This document shows, piece after piece, positions 1 to 8,120 of a stretch of 16,510 nt of DNA. Both the position numbers and the translations under genes were made by a program. The stretch comes from Bacteroidales bacterium (GTDB lineage: Bacteria; Bacteroidota; Bacteroidia; Bacteroidales; NBLH01), in assembly GCA_027083715.1 (NCBI GenBank), contig JALWNR010000361.1, positions 1-16,510 on the forward strand, written 5' to 3'. Every line of letters begins with the position of its first letter. Within the stretch, counting starts at the first letter, position 1. The notes under the pieces were generated by a model. The model did no database searches. It worked only from the letters and a program-made list of their open reading frames with translations, and was not told where the DNA came from.

Positions 1-10
1 TGCCAATATT

Positions 11-1609
11 ATGTTTAAAAAAAATAGCTTTATTAGCAAATTTAGTATATCAATAATAGGAATATTTATACTAATTCCTATTATTTTAATTACATTAAAA
101 TATACTGTTTGGGGTTATTCTTACAAAAAAATATTACCAAAAACCAGCTACGATGTTTCTATTCAGATGGATGCTGACAGTTACGGGGACGCTTTATATA
201 TTAAGACCTATGTTCCGATGAGCGATTCACGTCAAAACATTTACAATGAAGTACTTAATTCACCCGGATTTACACACGAGGTAATCAGTAATGAGTTTGG
301 ACGTGAAAGCAAGTGGTATATTAACAATGCAGATGGAAAATTTCATATTGATTATAGCTTTTCATTTATGGGAAAGGCTTTACAATTTAATATTGATTCT
401 TCACTTATTCCGGAAACAAATATTCCACCCGGTTTAAACAATTTTCTTGAAAGCACTGAAAATATTCAAATAAATCATCCTGTAATTGAACAAATTTATC
501 AAGACAAAATTGCCCGTTTTGATAAAACCCGTGATATTCTTCGTGCAATTATGAATTACACTTATGGCATGAAATCTAAACCGTTTAAAGGTTTAACCGA
601 TGCAGTAACAGCAGCAAAATTGAATGAAGCCTCGTGTAACGGAAAAAGTCGTTTGTTTATAGCACTGGCTAGAAAAGCCGGCATTCCTTCACGTTTAGTT
701 GGTGGTTTAATATTAACAGACGGACAAAAAAGAACATCGCATCAGTGGGTTGAAGCATATATAAATGGATACTGGGTGCCTTTTGACCCTTTGAATAAAC
801 ATTTTGCCTATATACCCGATAATTATTTATCACTGTATCGAGGAGATAAGTTTTTGTTTGCACACAGTCCTAATATCAATTTCAACTATTTGTTTAATAT
901 AAAAAAACGGTTGGTGGCAAACCCAATGCTTATTGAAGAACTACATGAAACACCCTTTAATGCATATAACGCTTGGCAAGCTTTTCAAAAAGTAGGTATT
1001 CCGCTAGGCTTATTAAAATTGATAATTATGTTACCACTCGGTGCACTTTTTATTGCAATTTTCAGAAACGTAATCGGGATTCAAACATTTGGAATTTTCT
1101 TACCTGCACTAATAGCATTATCGTGTCGTGAAACCGGATTATTTTACGGATTACTGGGTTTTATATTTGTAGTGGGCATTGTAAGTATTTTACATTTCCC
1201 ATTGGAGAAATTGGGATTATTATATATTCCAAAAATGGCAATTATGTTGAGTGCTGTTGTTATTACTTTTTTAACAGTTGCAGCACTGGCTATTAATTTT
1301 CAATTATACGAGCTATCCTATATTTCATTATTCCCAATTGCGGTAGTAACAATTACTGCCGAACGATTTGGCAGACAAATAGTTGAAGAAAGTTTTAAAG
1401 ATGCTGTAAGACTGACATTTCAAACATTAATTGTTGCTGCATTGGTTTATTTTATCATTAATTCGCGTACTATGCAAGCATTTATTCTTGCATTTCCCGA
1501 ATTACTTTTAGCCATTATCGGCTTAAATATTTTACTGGGCAGATGGATTGGACTACGTGTAACAGAATATTACCGCTTCAGGTGGTTGATGAAACCATCA
1601 AACCCTTAA
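11..1609 (+). CDS. Transglutaminase-like domain fused to a 7TM membrane domain
   Basis: A predicted inner-membrane protein of 532 residues. An N-terminal hydrophobic anchor (about residues 11-29) is followed by an extracytoplasmic region. A transglutaminase-like core lies around residues 190-265, then a hydrophobic C-terminal domain of about seven helices (about 330-525) containing GIQTFG (356-361) and a downstream RETGL. This matches the Pfam pairing of an 'inactive transglutaminase' with '7TM_transglut'. Here, however, Cys209 (in ASCNGKS), His244 (in SHQWVEAY) and Asp259 (in PFDPLN) form what looks like a complete Cys-His-Asp triad. The next gene, 12 bases on, is a RimK-like ATP-grasp ligase, the usual partner. 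The role in these families is unproven; handling a peptide or peptide-tagged envelope product made by the ligase is inference. The ATG at 11 gives a sensible membrane anchor, but only 10 bases precede it and they contain no in-frame stop, so an upstream start is possible. Confidence 0.85.
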   Translation: MFKKNSFISKFSISIIGIFILIPIILITLKYTVWGYSYKKILPKTSYDVSIQMDADSYGDALYIKTYVPMSDSRQNIYNEVLNSPGFTHEVISNEFGRESKWYINNADGKFHIDYSFSFMGKALQFNIDSSLIPETNIPPGLNNFLESTENIQINHPVIEQIYQDKIARFDKTRDILRAIMNYTYGMKSKPFKGLTDAVTAAKLNEASCNGKSRLFIALARKAGIPSRLVGGLILTDGQKRTSHQWVEAYINGYWVPFDPLNKHFAYIPDNYLSLYRGDKFLFAHSPNINFNYLFNIKKRLVANPMLIEELHETPFNAYNAWQAFQKVGIPLGLLKLIIMLPLGALFIAIFRNVIGIQTFGIFLPALIALSCRETGLFYGLLGFIFVVGIVSILHFPLEKLGLLYIPKMAIMLSAVVITFLTVAALAINFQLYELSYISLFPIAVVTITAERFGRQIVEESFKDAVRLTFQTLIVAALVYFIINSRTMQAFILAFPELLLAIIGLNILLGRWIGLRVTEYYRFRWLMKPSNP

Positions 1610-1621
1610 TAAATAAAAAAA

Positions 1622-2509
1622 ATGAAAGAGTTTTTAAGAAAAATGTTTTCAATAGATAATCGTGTAGCTGGTGTAAACCTACGAAACAGAGCACTTATAT
1701 ATTCATACAATAACAGAAAACATTATATTTTAGCTGACGATAAAATTGAAACCAAATTATTTCTTAAAAAAAATGATATTCCTGCTCCTGAAACTTACAC
1801 TATTATGGAGCATGTTGGTAATATTGAAAAAAAATGGGAACAAATGAACCAATACAGCTCATTAGCTATAAAACCAGCAAAAGGCAAAGGTGGCGGTGGA
1901 ATTATTATACTTTTTAAAGACAAAAAAAACAATTGGGCAAGCCCTTCGGGAAAGAAAATGAGTACTTACCAAATTAAAAGGCATATAGCCAATATTCTGT
2001 TTGGGGTACACTCTTTTGGAAACTCAGATAGGGCAATTATTGAATACTGCATACAAACACCTGAATTTTTCACCAATATATATCCCGATGGTGTTCCTGA
2101 TATAAGGCTGATAACTTTAAAAAATGAAGTTATAGCAGCGATGCTTCGCATACCGACAAAAGAATCGGATGGGAAAGGAAACCTCCATCAGGGAGCACTT
2201 GGAGTAGATGTTGATATTAATACAGGAATACTAGGGCAGGCATACAACTACAAATCCTATTTGGATTATCACCCTGATACAAATGCGCAAATAAAAGGAC
2301 TACAAGTTCCACACTGGAACAAAATAATTGAAATTACCCAAAAAATTGCAAAAATATCACCATTAAAATATATGGGTATAGATATAGTTATTGATAAAAA
2401 AGTGGGACCATTGGTAATGGAACTTAATGTGCGTCCGGGAATAGAAATTCAAAATGTTACTAAACACGGCTTGTTAGAATTAATCAATAAAAAAAGTATG
2501 AAAATATGA
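1622..2509 (+). CDS. RimK-like ATP-grasp ligase (alpha-L-glutamate ligase-like)
   Basis: A cytoplasmic ATP-grasp enzyme of 295 residues. Lys84 in AIKPAKG and the glycine-rich loop at about 86-93 fit the nucleotide-binding part. MGIDIVID (251-258) and MELNVRPG (266-273, with Glu267 and Asn269) fit the metal-binding end of the ATP-grasp fold. The N-terminal part, with DDKIETKLFL and a PAPETY segment, matches the alpha-L-glutamate-ligase-related proteins that travel with 7TM-transglutaminase genes. ATP-grasp ligases join a carboxylate to an amine through an acyl-phosphate, so addition of an amino acid to a peptide or small acceptor is expected; the substrate is not known. The gene starts 12 bases after its partner, and its TGA overlaps the next ATG (ATGA at 2506-2509), which points to translational coupling. 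No Shine-Dalgarno sequence is visible; the leader is A-rich. Confidence 0.88.
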   Translation: MKEFLRKMFSIDNRVAGVNLRNRALIYSYNNRKHYILADDKIETKLFLKKNDIPAPETYTIMEHVGNIEKKWEQMNQYSSLAIKPAKGKGGGGIIILFKDKKNNWASPSGKKMSTYQIKRHIANILFGVHSFGNSDRAIIEYCIQTPEFFTNIYPDGVPDIRLITLKNEVIAAMLRIPTKESDGKGNLHQGALGVDVDINTGILGQAYNYKSYLDYHPDTNAQIKGLQVPHWNKIIEITQKIAKISPLKYMGIDIVIDKKVGPLVMELNVRPGIEIQNVTKHGLLELINKKSMKI

Positions 2510-4791
2510 TAAACAGATTATTGAATAGCTTTATACCCTTTTTAGCAATATTAATTGCTCTGATTGTTACTATTTCTTATTTGGATAATTATGCTGCAAA
2601 CCTCAGTAAACAGCCTGAAATTATTGATATTTCGGTATCAAAAGATAATATGGGCAGTAATATTTGGGAATTTGAAACTGGAAATGAACTCATTGCCAAT
2701 AGGAACAAATATCAAAATGACTCTTTATACATAAAAGCAGTTAAACTCTATAAAACAGGGAAATGGGAAAAAGCAAAAAAAGTTTTAATCAATTTCTCGG
2801 AAAAATATCCACGCTCTGAGGGAATCTTTAATTTTATAGGGCTGGTATATCTTAAACAAAATAAAAATTCCAAAGCCATTGAATTCTTTCAAAAAAGCAT
2901 TGAATTAAACCCCAATTATATTCCGGCGCTTTTAAATGCCGGTATAAGCTATACAAATACTCAGCAATACCAGAAAGCAGAGAATATTTACAAAAAAGCC
3001 ATTGAATTACAAGCCACAAATGCAAAAATTTGGTTAAACTTGGGAATTTTACAAATTAAAAGAGAGTTGTGGAATGAAGCGGTTCATTCACTTAACAAAA
3101 GTATTGAATTTGCAAGTGGTAAAATAAAACCCAAAGCCTATTATTATGCAGGATTAGCTTATGCAAATAAAAAAGATACACTACAAGCCCAAAAACGGTT
3201 TAATGAAGCAATTTTATTAAAGCCTAAATACTTACTTCCACGTATTCAATTATCATTATTAGAGCAAAATACAGATAAAAAAATCAAACTACTGAAAGAT
3301 ATTATTCGCTTAAATCCGGATTATTCACCGGCATATTATTATTTGTCCATTATATATCAAGAGCAGGAAAATTTTTATCTTGCCGAACAACAATTGCAGC
3401 AAGCCTTATTAAAATCGCCACACAACAGGGAAGTGCAAAATATGTTGGGTTTAGTTTATCTTAAAGAAAACAAAACTGCCGAAGCCGAAAAACTTTTTAA
3501 AGAACTATTAAATTCAGATTCATTATTGCCGCAAAATTATTTTTTTATGGCAAAAACATACTCCGAAAAAGGTGAAAACGAAAAGGCTATTGAATTTTAC
3601 GACAAGGCAATCAAACAGGCAAGCGGCTATTACCCAAAGGCTTATCTAAACAAAGGCCTATTGTATAAACGCTTAGGAAGAACCGACGAAGCTATTGATT
3701 CGTATCAAAAAGCTATTGAGCAGAAAAAAAATTACCCGGAAGCAATGTATAATGTTGCCTTGCTTTATCAGTCTAAAAATAATTTTGAACAAGCAAAAAA
3801 TAATTATCAGCATGCAATTGAACTCAAACCGGACTATGTAAAAGCTTGGTATAATTTAGCAAGCTTGTATGAAAAAATGAATTCAACGGATTCAGCAATT
3901 TACTGTTATAAAAAAGCTATTGTACTAAAACCTGATTATACCAAAGCGTTGCTTAATCTGGCAATTATTTTACGGAAAAGCAAAAGGTATGATGAAGCAA
4001 TTTTAACTTACAAAACCTTGTTGCAATATCGCCCTGACTACTATACAGGTTGGTATAATTTAGGAATTGCATACGAAAAAAGTGCCGATACGCTGGCAGC
4101 TATTGATGCCTACCAAAAATCCTTGCAATTAGTCCCTGATAATATTCGTGTGATGAAAAGAATAGCTGAATTATACCAAAAACAAAAAAACTATCATCTA
4201 GCTATTGAAATCTTGAATAATGCAATAAGTATTGATCAAAAAGATTATAAATTATTGCAACAAGCAGCAGAAATTAATATTGCAGCAAACAAATATAATG
4301 AAGCCATTTATCTGTTAAACAAGGCACTAAAACTTGAACCTGATAAAAAAGAATTGTACGAAAAATTGATTTCTTTATATGATCAACAAAAGAAATGGGA
4401 AATGGTTGCTGTTTCAGCCAGTAGTTTATTCGAACTAAAACAAGATAAAGAACTTGCTTATGAAATTGCCAGAAATTTCCATAAAGCGAAAAGATTTGAC
4501 AAAGCAAAAGAATGGTATCAAAAAGCAATTGAATTAGGGAGAGACAAATCTTGGACTTACTATTGGTTAGGCAAACTTTATTTAGATACCCGAAAATATG
4601 AATTGGCAGTAAATTATTTATCGAAAGCATTGCAAAAAAATAATAATCATAAGTTTGCACACCTCAGATTGGCTAAAACATATGAAGTGCTTAATAAGCC
4701 TGATATGGCAAAAAAGCATTATCGGGAAGTTTTACGAATTGAACCAAACAATCAAAATGCACTTAAAGCAATTCAAAACCTTAAAAATTAA
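2506..4791 (+). CDS. Membrane-anchored TPR repeat protein
   Basis: A 761-residue protein that is almost entirely tetratricopeptide repeats. One hydrophobic segment (about residues 8-28) after a short basic start looks like an uncleaved signal anchor, which would place the repeats in the periplasm. From about residue 75 to the end I count roughly 19 TPR units of about 34 residues, many with the pattern A-W/Y-YNLG..Y......A...Y..A+.L.P.Y; one unit near residues 245-260 is shortened. No catalytic domain is visible. TPR solenoids are protein-binding scaffolds. Given the 4-base overlap with the ATP-grasp gene and the barrel-type gene 23 bases downstream, it may bridge the inner- and outer-membrane parts of one envelope complex; this is inference. 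The repeat count is by eye and may be off by one or two. Confidence 0.87.
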   Translation: MINRLLNSFIPFLAILIALIVTISYLDNYAANLSKQPEIIDISVSKDNMGSNIWEFETGNELIANRNKYQNDSLYIKAVKLYKTGKWEKAKKVLINFSEKYPRSEGIFNFIGLVYLKQNKNSKAIEFFQKSIELNPNYIPALLNAGISYTNTQQYQKAENIYKKAIELQATNAKIWLNLGILQIKRELWNEAVHSLNKSIEFASGKIKPKAYYYAGLAYANKKDTLQAQKRFNEAILLKPKYLLPRIQLSLLEQNTDKKIKLLKDIIRLNPDYSPAYYYLSIIYQEQENFYLAEQQLQQALLKSPHNREVQNMLGLVYLKENKTAEAEKLFKELLNSDSLLPQNYFFMAKTYSEKGENEKAIEFYDKAIKQASGYYPKAYLNKGLLYKRLGRTDEAIDSYQKAIEQKKNYPEAMYNVALLYQSKNNFEQAKNNYQHAIELKPDYVKAWYNLASLYEKMNSTDSAIYCYKKAIVLKPDYTKALLNLAIILRKSKRYDEAILTYKTLLQYRPDYYTGWYNLGIAYEKSADTLAAIDAYQKSLQLVPDNIRVMKRIAELYQKQKNYHLAIEILNNAISIDQKDYKLLQQAAEINIAANKYNEAIYLLNKALKLEPDKKELYEKLISLYDQQKKWEMVAVSASSLFELKQDKELAYEIARNFHKAKRFDKAKEWYQKAIELGRDKSWTYYWLGKLYLDTRKYELAVNYLSKALQKNNNHKFAHLRLAKTYEVLNKPDMAKKHYREVLRIEPNNQNALKAIQNLKN

Positions 4792-4814
4792 TTTAATATA
4801 AAAAATTTAAGACA

Positions 4815-6008
4815 ATGAAAATGAAAAAATTTAAATTAACAATTCTATTACTACTATCAACGTTTGGAAGTTTTGGACAAATTAAGTTCAAATCGGAAGT
4901 ATATACGTATTTTGGTACTGATAATAACATATTCAGAGCTCCGGAAGACTTACAAAAAAATGACAGCACATTTTACAATCCGGATTCATTAATTCTCACA
5001 GATCAGTTTTTTGATTTGGGATACGACTTAACCCTCAGGTACAAAAAAGGAAAAAAACATAAATTCAAGTTTTCTCACGATTTATGGACAAGGAACTACA
5101 TGGACAGTTCAAAGTTAAATCAACATTCAATTGATTTTGATTTTCAATACGATTACAAAATAAATAAAGACTTTGACATGGGGATAGATTATAATATCAG
5201 CAGAAATAAAAAAATCGGAACAACTGTTTTAGGAAGTGAATTAACTTTACCTCTCACATATTGGAAAAATAATATGGCTGCGTATTTTGCAACTGATATT
5301 ATTGACCATAATGAAACCGAAATAAGTTTTGATTTTTTTAATAAGAATTATGAAAAAAGCGTTGACGGACGCTCATTAGACCATAAACATTTCTCTGTAA
5401 ACCTAACAACAGCACAAGATTTATATTTTGCAAAACATGATTTTAAAGCGTGGCTGGATTTTAGCTGGGCAAATAGAACTTATGAAACCATGCCCGCTTT
5501 AGATTCCTCAGGAAGAGTGGATACAACCGATACACGACATTGGCGTTATTTTAGCACTCAGATCAATTTTAAAGCATTTGATATTGGTATATTTTCAGCA
5601 AAAGTTTATTACCGTTATAAAACAAGAAAAGACTTGTTCCAAGATTATTTTTCCTATACATCATCAATGTTTGGAGCAAAATTTTATTTTGAAAATAAAA
5701 AGTTTGAATTTATAATAAACCCTAAATATAATGTGCGTAACTATAAAGTAAAACTGGCTCCAACACCTAATCAGCCTGAACCATTACTGGTGTATAAATA
5801 TTTTGATTTTAATGCTGAAATAAGTTACGAAATCAGTACAGGAGTATATCTTCAATTTTTTTATGAAATATTAAACAGAGATACCAACACCGAAGATTTA
5901 AGCAGATATACACGTCGTCCTTATCATTCAAGCAGAGTATTTGGAGGCATCATGATTAATCCCTCAAAATTACTCAAAAAAGAAAAGATTGATTTCGGGC
6001 TTGATTAA
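4815..6008 (+). CDS. Secreted protein, predicted outer-membrane beta-barrel
   Basis: A 397-residue protein with a clear signal peptide: a basic start (MKMKKFK), a leucine-rich core and a likely signal peptidase I site after SFG, leaving Gln22 as the mature N-terminus. There is no lipobox cysteine. The rest alternates polar and aromatic/hydrophobic residues in short stretches, many of the form Y.F......., with charged turns (DSS, NKD, KKG), as in outer-membrane beta-barrels. I do not recognise the family. The last residues (IDFGLD) lack the classical terminal Phe, so a barrel is likely but not certain. The gene lies 23 bases after the TPR gene on the same strand and appears to close the cassette. 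An alternative start at 4821 would remove only two residues. Its substrate is unknown; acting as the surface or outer-membrane end of the system is inference. Confidence 0.75.
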   Translation: MKMKKFKLTILLLLSTFGSFGQIKFKSEVYTYFGTDNNIFRAPEDLQKNDSTFYNPDSLILTDQFFDLGYDLTLRYKKGKKHKFKFSHDLWTRNYMDSSKLNQHSIDFDFQYDYKINKDFDMGIDYNISRNKKIGTTVLGSELTLPLTYWKNNMAAYFATDIIDHNETEISFDFFNKNYEKSVDGRSLDHKHFSVNLTTAQDLYFAKHDFKAWLDFSWANRTYETMPALDSSGRVDTTDTRHWRYFSTQINFKAFDIGIFSAKVYYRYKTRKDLFQDYFSYTSSMFGAKFYFENKKFEFIINPKYNVRNYKVKLAPTPNQPEPLLVYKYFDFNAEISYEISTGVYLQFFYEILNRDTNTEDLSRYTRRPYHSSRVFGGIMINPSKLLKKEKIDFGLD

Positions 6009-6037
6009 AAAAACATAAAAATAGTTGATGTGCTTAC

Positions 6038-6121
6038 TACTAAAGCTTACGTTTAGTATTTTACAACCCTGAAAGGGTGCATTGATTTATTGTATTACCA
6101 TGATAAAGCATCAATGCTTTA
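6038..6121. repeat. Cluster of short palindromes between barrel and synthase-like genes
   Basis: The 214-base gap 6009-6222 has no gene that I can support but contains several inverted repeats. TACTAAA (6038-6044) pairs with TTTAGTA (6052-6058) around a 7-base loop. ACCCT-GAA-AGGGT occupies 6066-6078. TAAAGCAT (6104-6111) pairs with ATGCTTTA (6114-6121). GCATTGAT (6079-6086) could alternatively pair with ATCAATGC (6110-6117). The first stem is followed by TTTT and could act as a weak terminator for the barrel gene. The set resembles the short palindromic intergenic elements found in Bacteroidota genomes. Whether it is repeated elsewhere cannot be seen from here. No convincing TTTG/TAnnTTTG promoter is visible before 6223. 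Confidence 0.5.
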
Positions 6122-6222
6122 CAAATTCAAGTCGGTTAAGGATTTAACAGACTGTAAGCATTGTTTGCATGATTAATCAATAGATTTTAAATTTTTAGAT
6201 ACCTAAAACTTAATAAAACCTT

Positions 6223-7803
6223 ATGAACGATAAGACACACAAAGTAAATCATGATCGGATAATTTACATCAATGCTTTTATCATTGGAGGATTAATAATG
6301 GCACTAGAAATGGTAGGCAGCCGGTTCTTGACACCTTTTTTCGGAAATTCTGTTTTTACATGGGCATCAATTATTTCTATGGTTTTACTAGCTCTAGCTA
6401 TCGGGTATTTTATAGGAGGCAGTTTAGCGGAAAAAAAACCACAAGTCATTAGTATTGCCTATATAATATTGCTGGCTGCTTTCTTTACATTAATTATTCC
6501 TCTATATTTTGAAAATTTATTTAAATTTATTTACAAACATATTCCTGATATTCGTCTTGGTGGATTTTTGGGTGCACTAAGCATTCTTTTTTTTCCACTT
6601 TCGTTGATGGGTATATATTCACCTTATTCGGTAAAACTCGGTATGAAATATTCCAATTCACCGGGGAAAGTTTCAGGAACTATATATGCCATTTCGACAA
6701 TTGGAAGTATTGTAGGTACTTTAGGAGTTACTTTTTTTCTTATACCCAATATTGGTTCAAACGCAATTGCCGAAAGTCTATCGTTTATAGCTTTTTTGAG
6801 TGCTTTTTCATTAACCGTATTACAATTTAAGAATAAAGATAATACAAAAATCAAAAAAACACCGGTTGTTTTATCTTTATCCGTTTACTTGGTATTTTTT
6901 GTTTTAGTGGTATTTTCAGCAGAAATAAAAAGCTTATTAGGTATTGAACAGAAAAAAAGTAAATATATTATCGAAGAAATAGAGTCAAACTATAACCATA
7001 TCATAATCAAACAAAAAGGTGAATATATTTCGATGTCATTTTCACGTTTTAAATCAAAATATACCGAATCAAAGATTAATATTTTCAATGACGATGAATT
7101 GCCGGTAAGTTATACCCAAACAATGCCAGTAAGTCTTGTATATACTAAAAATCCAAAAAAACTGTTAATGATTGGTTTAGGAGGCGGAATGATTACAAAA
7201 TACATACATAAATACATACCTCAAATAAATATTACCGGTGTGGAACTGGATGAAAAAGTATTAGCGATGGCTAAAAAGTATTTTAAACTTAAAGAAGATA
7301 GTAATTACAAAATATTCATAAAAGACGGTCGGTTATATCTAAACGAGTCAAAAAACATTTATGATATTATTATGGTAGATGCATATAAAGGCGGATATAT
7401 ACCTTTCCACTTATGTACTAGAGAATTTTATTTATTGGTTAAAAAGCATCTGACTTCCAAAGGAGCAGTAGCCCTTAATCTGCATAGCGGCTCAAAGCTT
7501 TATCCACGCATTATCAATACTTTAAAAGATGTTTTTGAGCATGTAGATTTATACAAATCAGGAACAAGTAGTAACATTATAGCAATAGCCTACCTCTCAA
7601 ATAAAATGGAACCGGACACATTATTGAAAAATGCACAAACGCTCCAAAATAACTATCGATTTTACTACGATTTAACCGAACTGCTAAAACTTAAAACTAC
7701 TGCCCCTAGTTTTAACAAACAAAAAATATTAACCGATGATTTTGCACCAATCAATTACCTTAATGCTATTGAAATGCACAATAAAAGAGCAAGTGATTTA
7801 TAG
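6223..7803 (+). CDS. Membrane protein with spermidine-synthase-like domain
   Basis: A 526-residue fusion. The first ~235 residues carry about seven hydrophobic segments with the MFS-like start typical of 'fused MFS/spermidine synthase' proteins (ALEMVGSRFLTPFFG near residues 27-41). The C-terminal half is a Rossmann methyltransferase-type domain: GLGGG at 318-322, the acidic residue Glu341 in GVELD, DGR at 368-370, and DAYKGG starting at Asp386, followed by HLCTREFY. These match the nucleotide- and substrate-binding positions of spermidine synthases. In this fused group the final motif differs from true aminopropyltransferases, so polyamine synthesis should not be assumed. It is on the same strand as the upstream cassette, but a 214-base gap with hairpins separates them, so it is probably its own transcription unit. 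The 3' end is followed by a strong terminator hairpin. Confidence 0.82.
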   Translation: MNDKTHKVNHDRIIYINAFIIGGLIMALEMVGSRFLTPFFGNSVFTWASIISMVLLALAIGYFIGGSLAEKKPQVISIAYIILLAAFFTLIIPLYFENLFKFIYKHIPDIRLGGFLGALSILFFPLSLMGIYSPYSVKLGMKYSNSPGKVSGTIYAISTIGSIVGTLGVTFFLIPNIGSNAIAESLSFIAFLSAFSLTVLQFKNKDNTKIKKTPVVLSLSVYLVFFVLVVFSAEIKSLLGIEQKKSKYIIEEIESNYNHIIIKQKGEYISMSFSRFKSKYTESKINIFNDDELPVSYTQTMPVSLVYTKNPKKLLMIGLGGGMITKYIHKYIPQINITGVELDEKVLAMAKKYFKLKEDSNYKIFIKDGRLYLNESKNIYDIIMVDAYKGGYIPFHLCTREFYLLVKKHLTSKGAVALNLHSGSKLYPRIINTLKDVFEHVDLYKSGTSSNIIAIAYLSNKMEPDTLLKNAQTLQNNYRFYYDLTELLKLKTTAPSFNKQKILTDDFAPINYLNAIEMHNKRASDL

Positions 7804-7836
7804 AAGAATTTCACAAAACCGTTTTTTTCTATAAAC

Positions 7837-7877
7837 TAAATTGAGCGATTTTCAGATTTTGAAAATCGCTCAATTTA
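7837..7877. terminator. Strong bidirectional terminator hairpin
   Basis: TAAATTGAGCGATTTTCA (7837-7854) and its perfect complement (7860-7877) form an 18-bp stem with a 5-base loop, GATTT. It begins 33 bases after the stop of the synthase-like gene and lies between convergent genes. The A/T-rich stem ends can provide a U-run in either direction, so it probably stops the + transcript and also any read-through from ssb on the - strand. Its last three bases are shared with the left end of the adjacent repeat element. Confidence 0.75.
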
Positions 7878-8101
7878 ACCCGGATTATTCATGAAATTCT
7901 CTTTATGCAGATACGAGGCACCGAATTCCGCCGACATATCTTTATATTTCAAGGAATTCGTAACGAAGTAGATGCGTGAAGAGAATTTCAAGACACACCC
8001 AAATTTGGGTGAATAAATTTTGTTGAAATATTCATATAAAGCACTATCAATCAATTTATTATTCTGAAAACATGATAGAATCGGTGAATAATTCGGGTTA
8101 A
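7875..8101. repeat. MITE-like element with 17-bp terminal inverted repeats
   Basis: The ends TTAACCCGGATTATTCA (7875-7891) and TGAATAATTCGGGTTAA (8085-8101) are inverted repeats matching at 16 of 17 positions; the exception would be a G-T pair. Inside are nested palindromes: a 12-bp pair (7892-7903 with 7979-7990), CGAATTCC with GGAATTCG (7922-7929 with 7953-7960), a perfect 16-base palindrome CACCCAAATTTGGGTG (7996-8011), and CTATCA with TGATAG (8044-8049 with 8073-8078). No transposase is encoded. Both ends begin or end in TTAA, which could be a target-site duplication or part of the repeat. It fills most of the 317-base gap between the convergent genes; I see no gene in it beyond an unconvincing 26-codon frame (7891-7971). 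Confidence 0.6.
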
Positions 8102-8120
8102 GTATAAGCTACCATACAAA

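Noticed and set aside
4274..4660. A 128-codon open frame on the - strand inside the TPR gene
   Set aside because: It lies wholly within a well-supported TPR coding region, has no recognisable domain, and its length is explained by the low-complexity A/T-rich repeat codons.
7891..7971. A 26-codon frame starting MKFSLCRYEAP within the repeat element
   Set aside because: Too short, lies inside nested inverted repeats and has no independent support; noted only as a possible relic.
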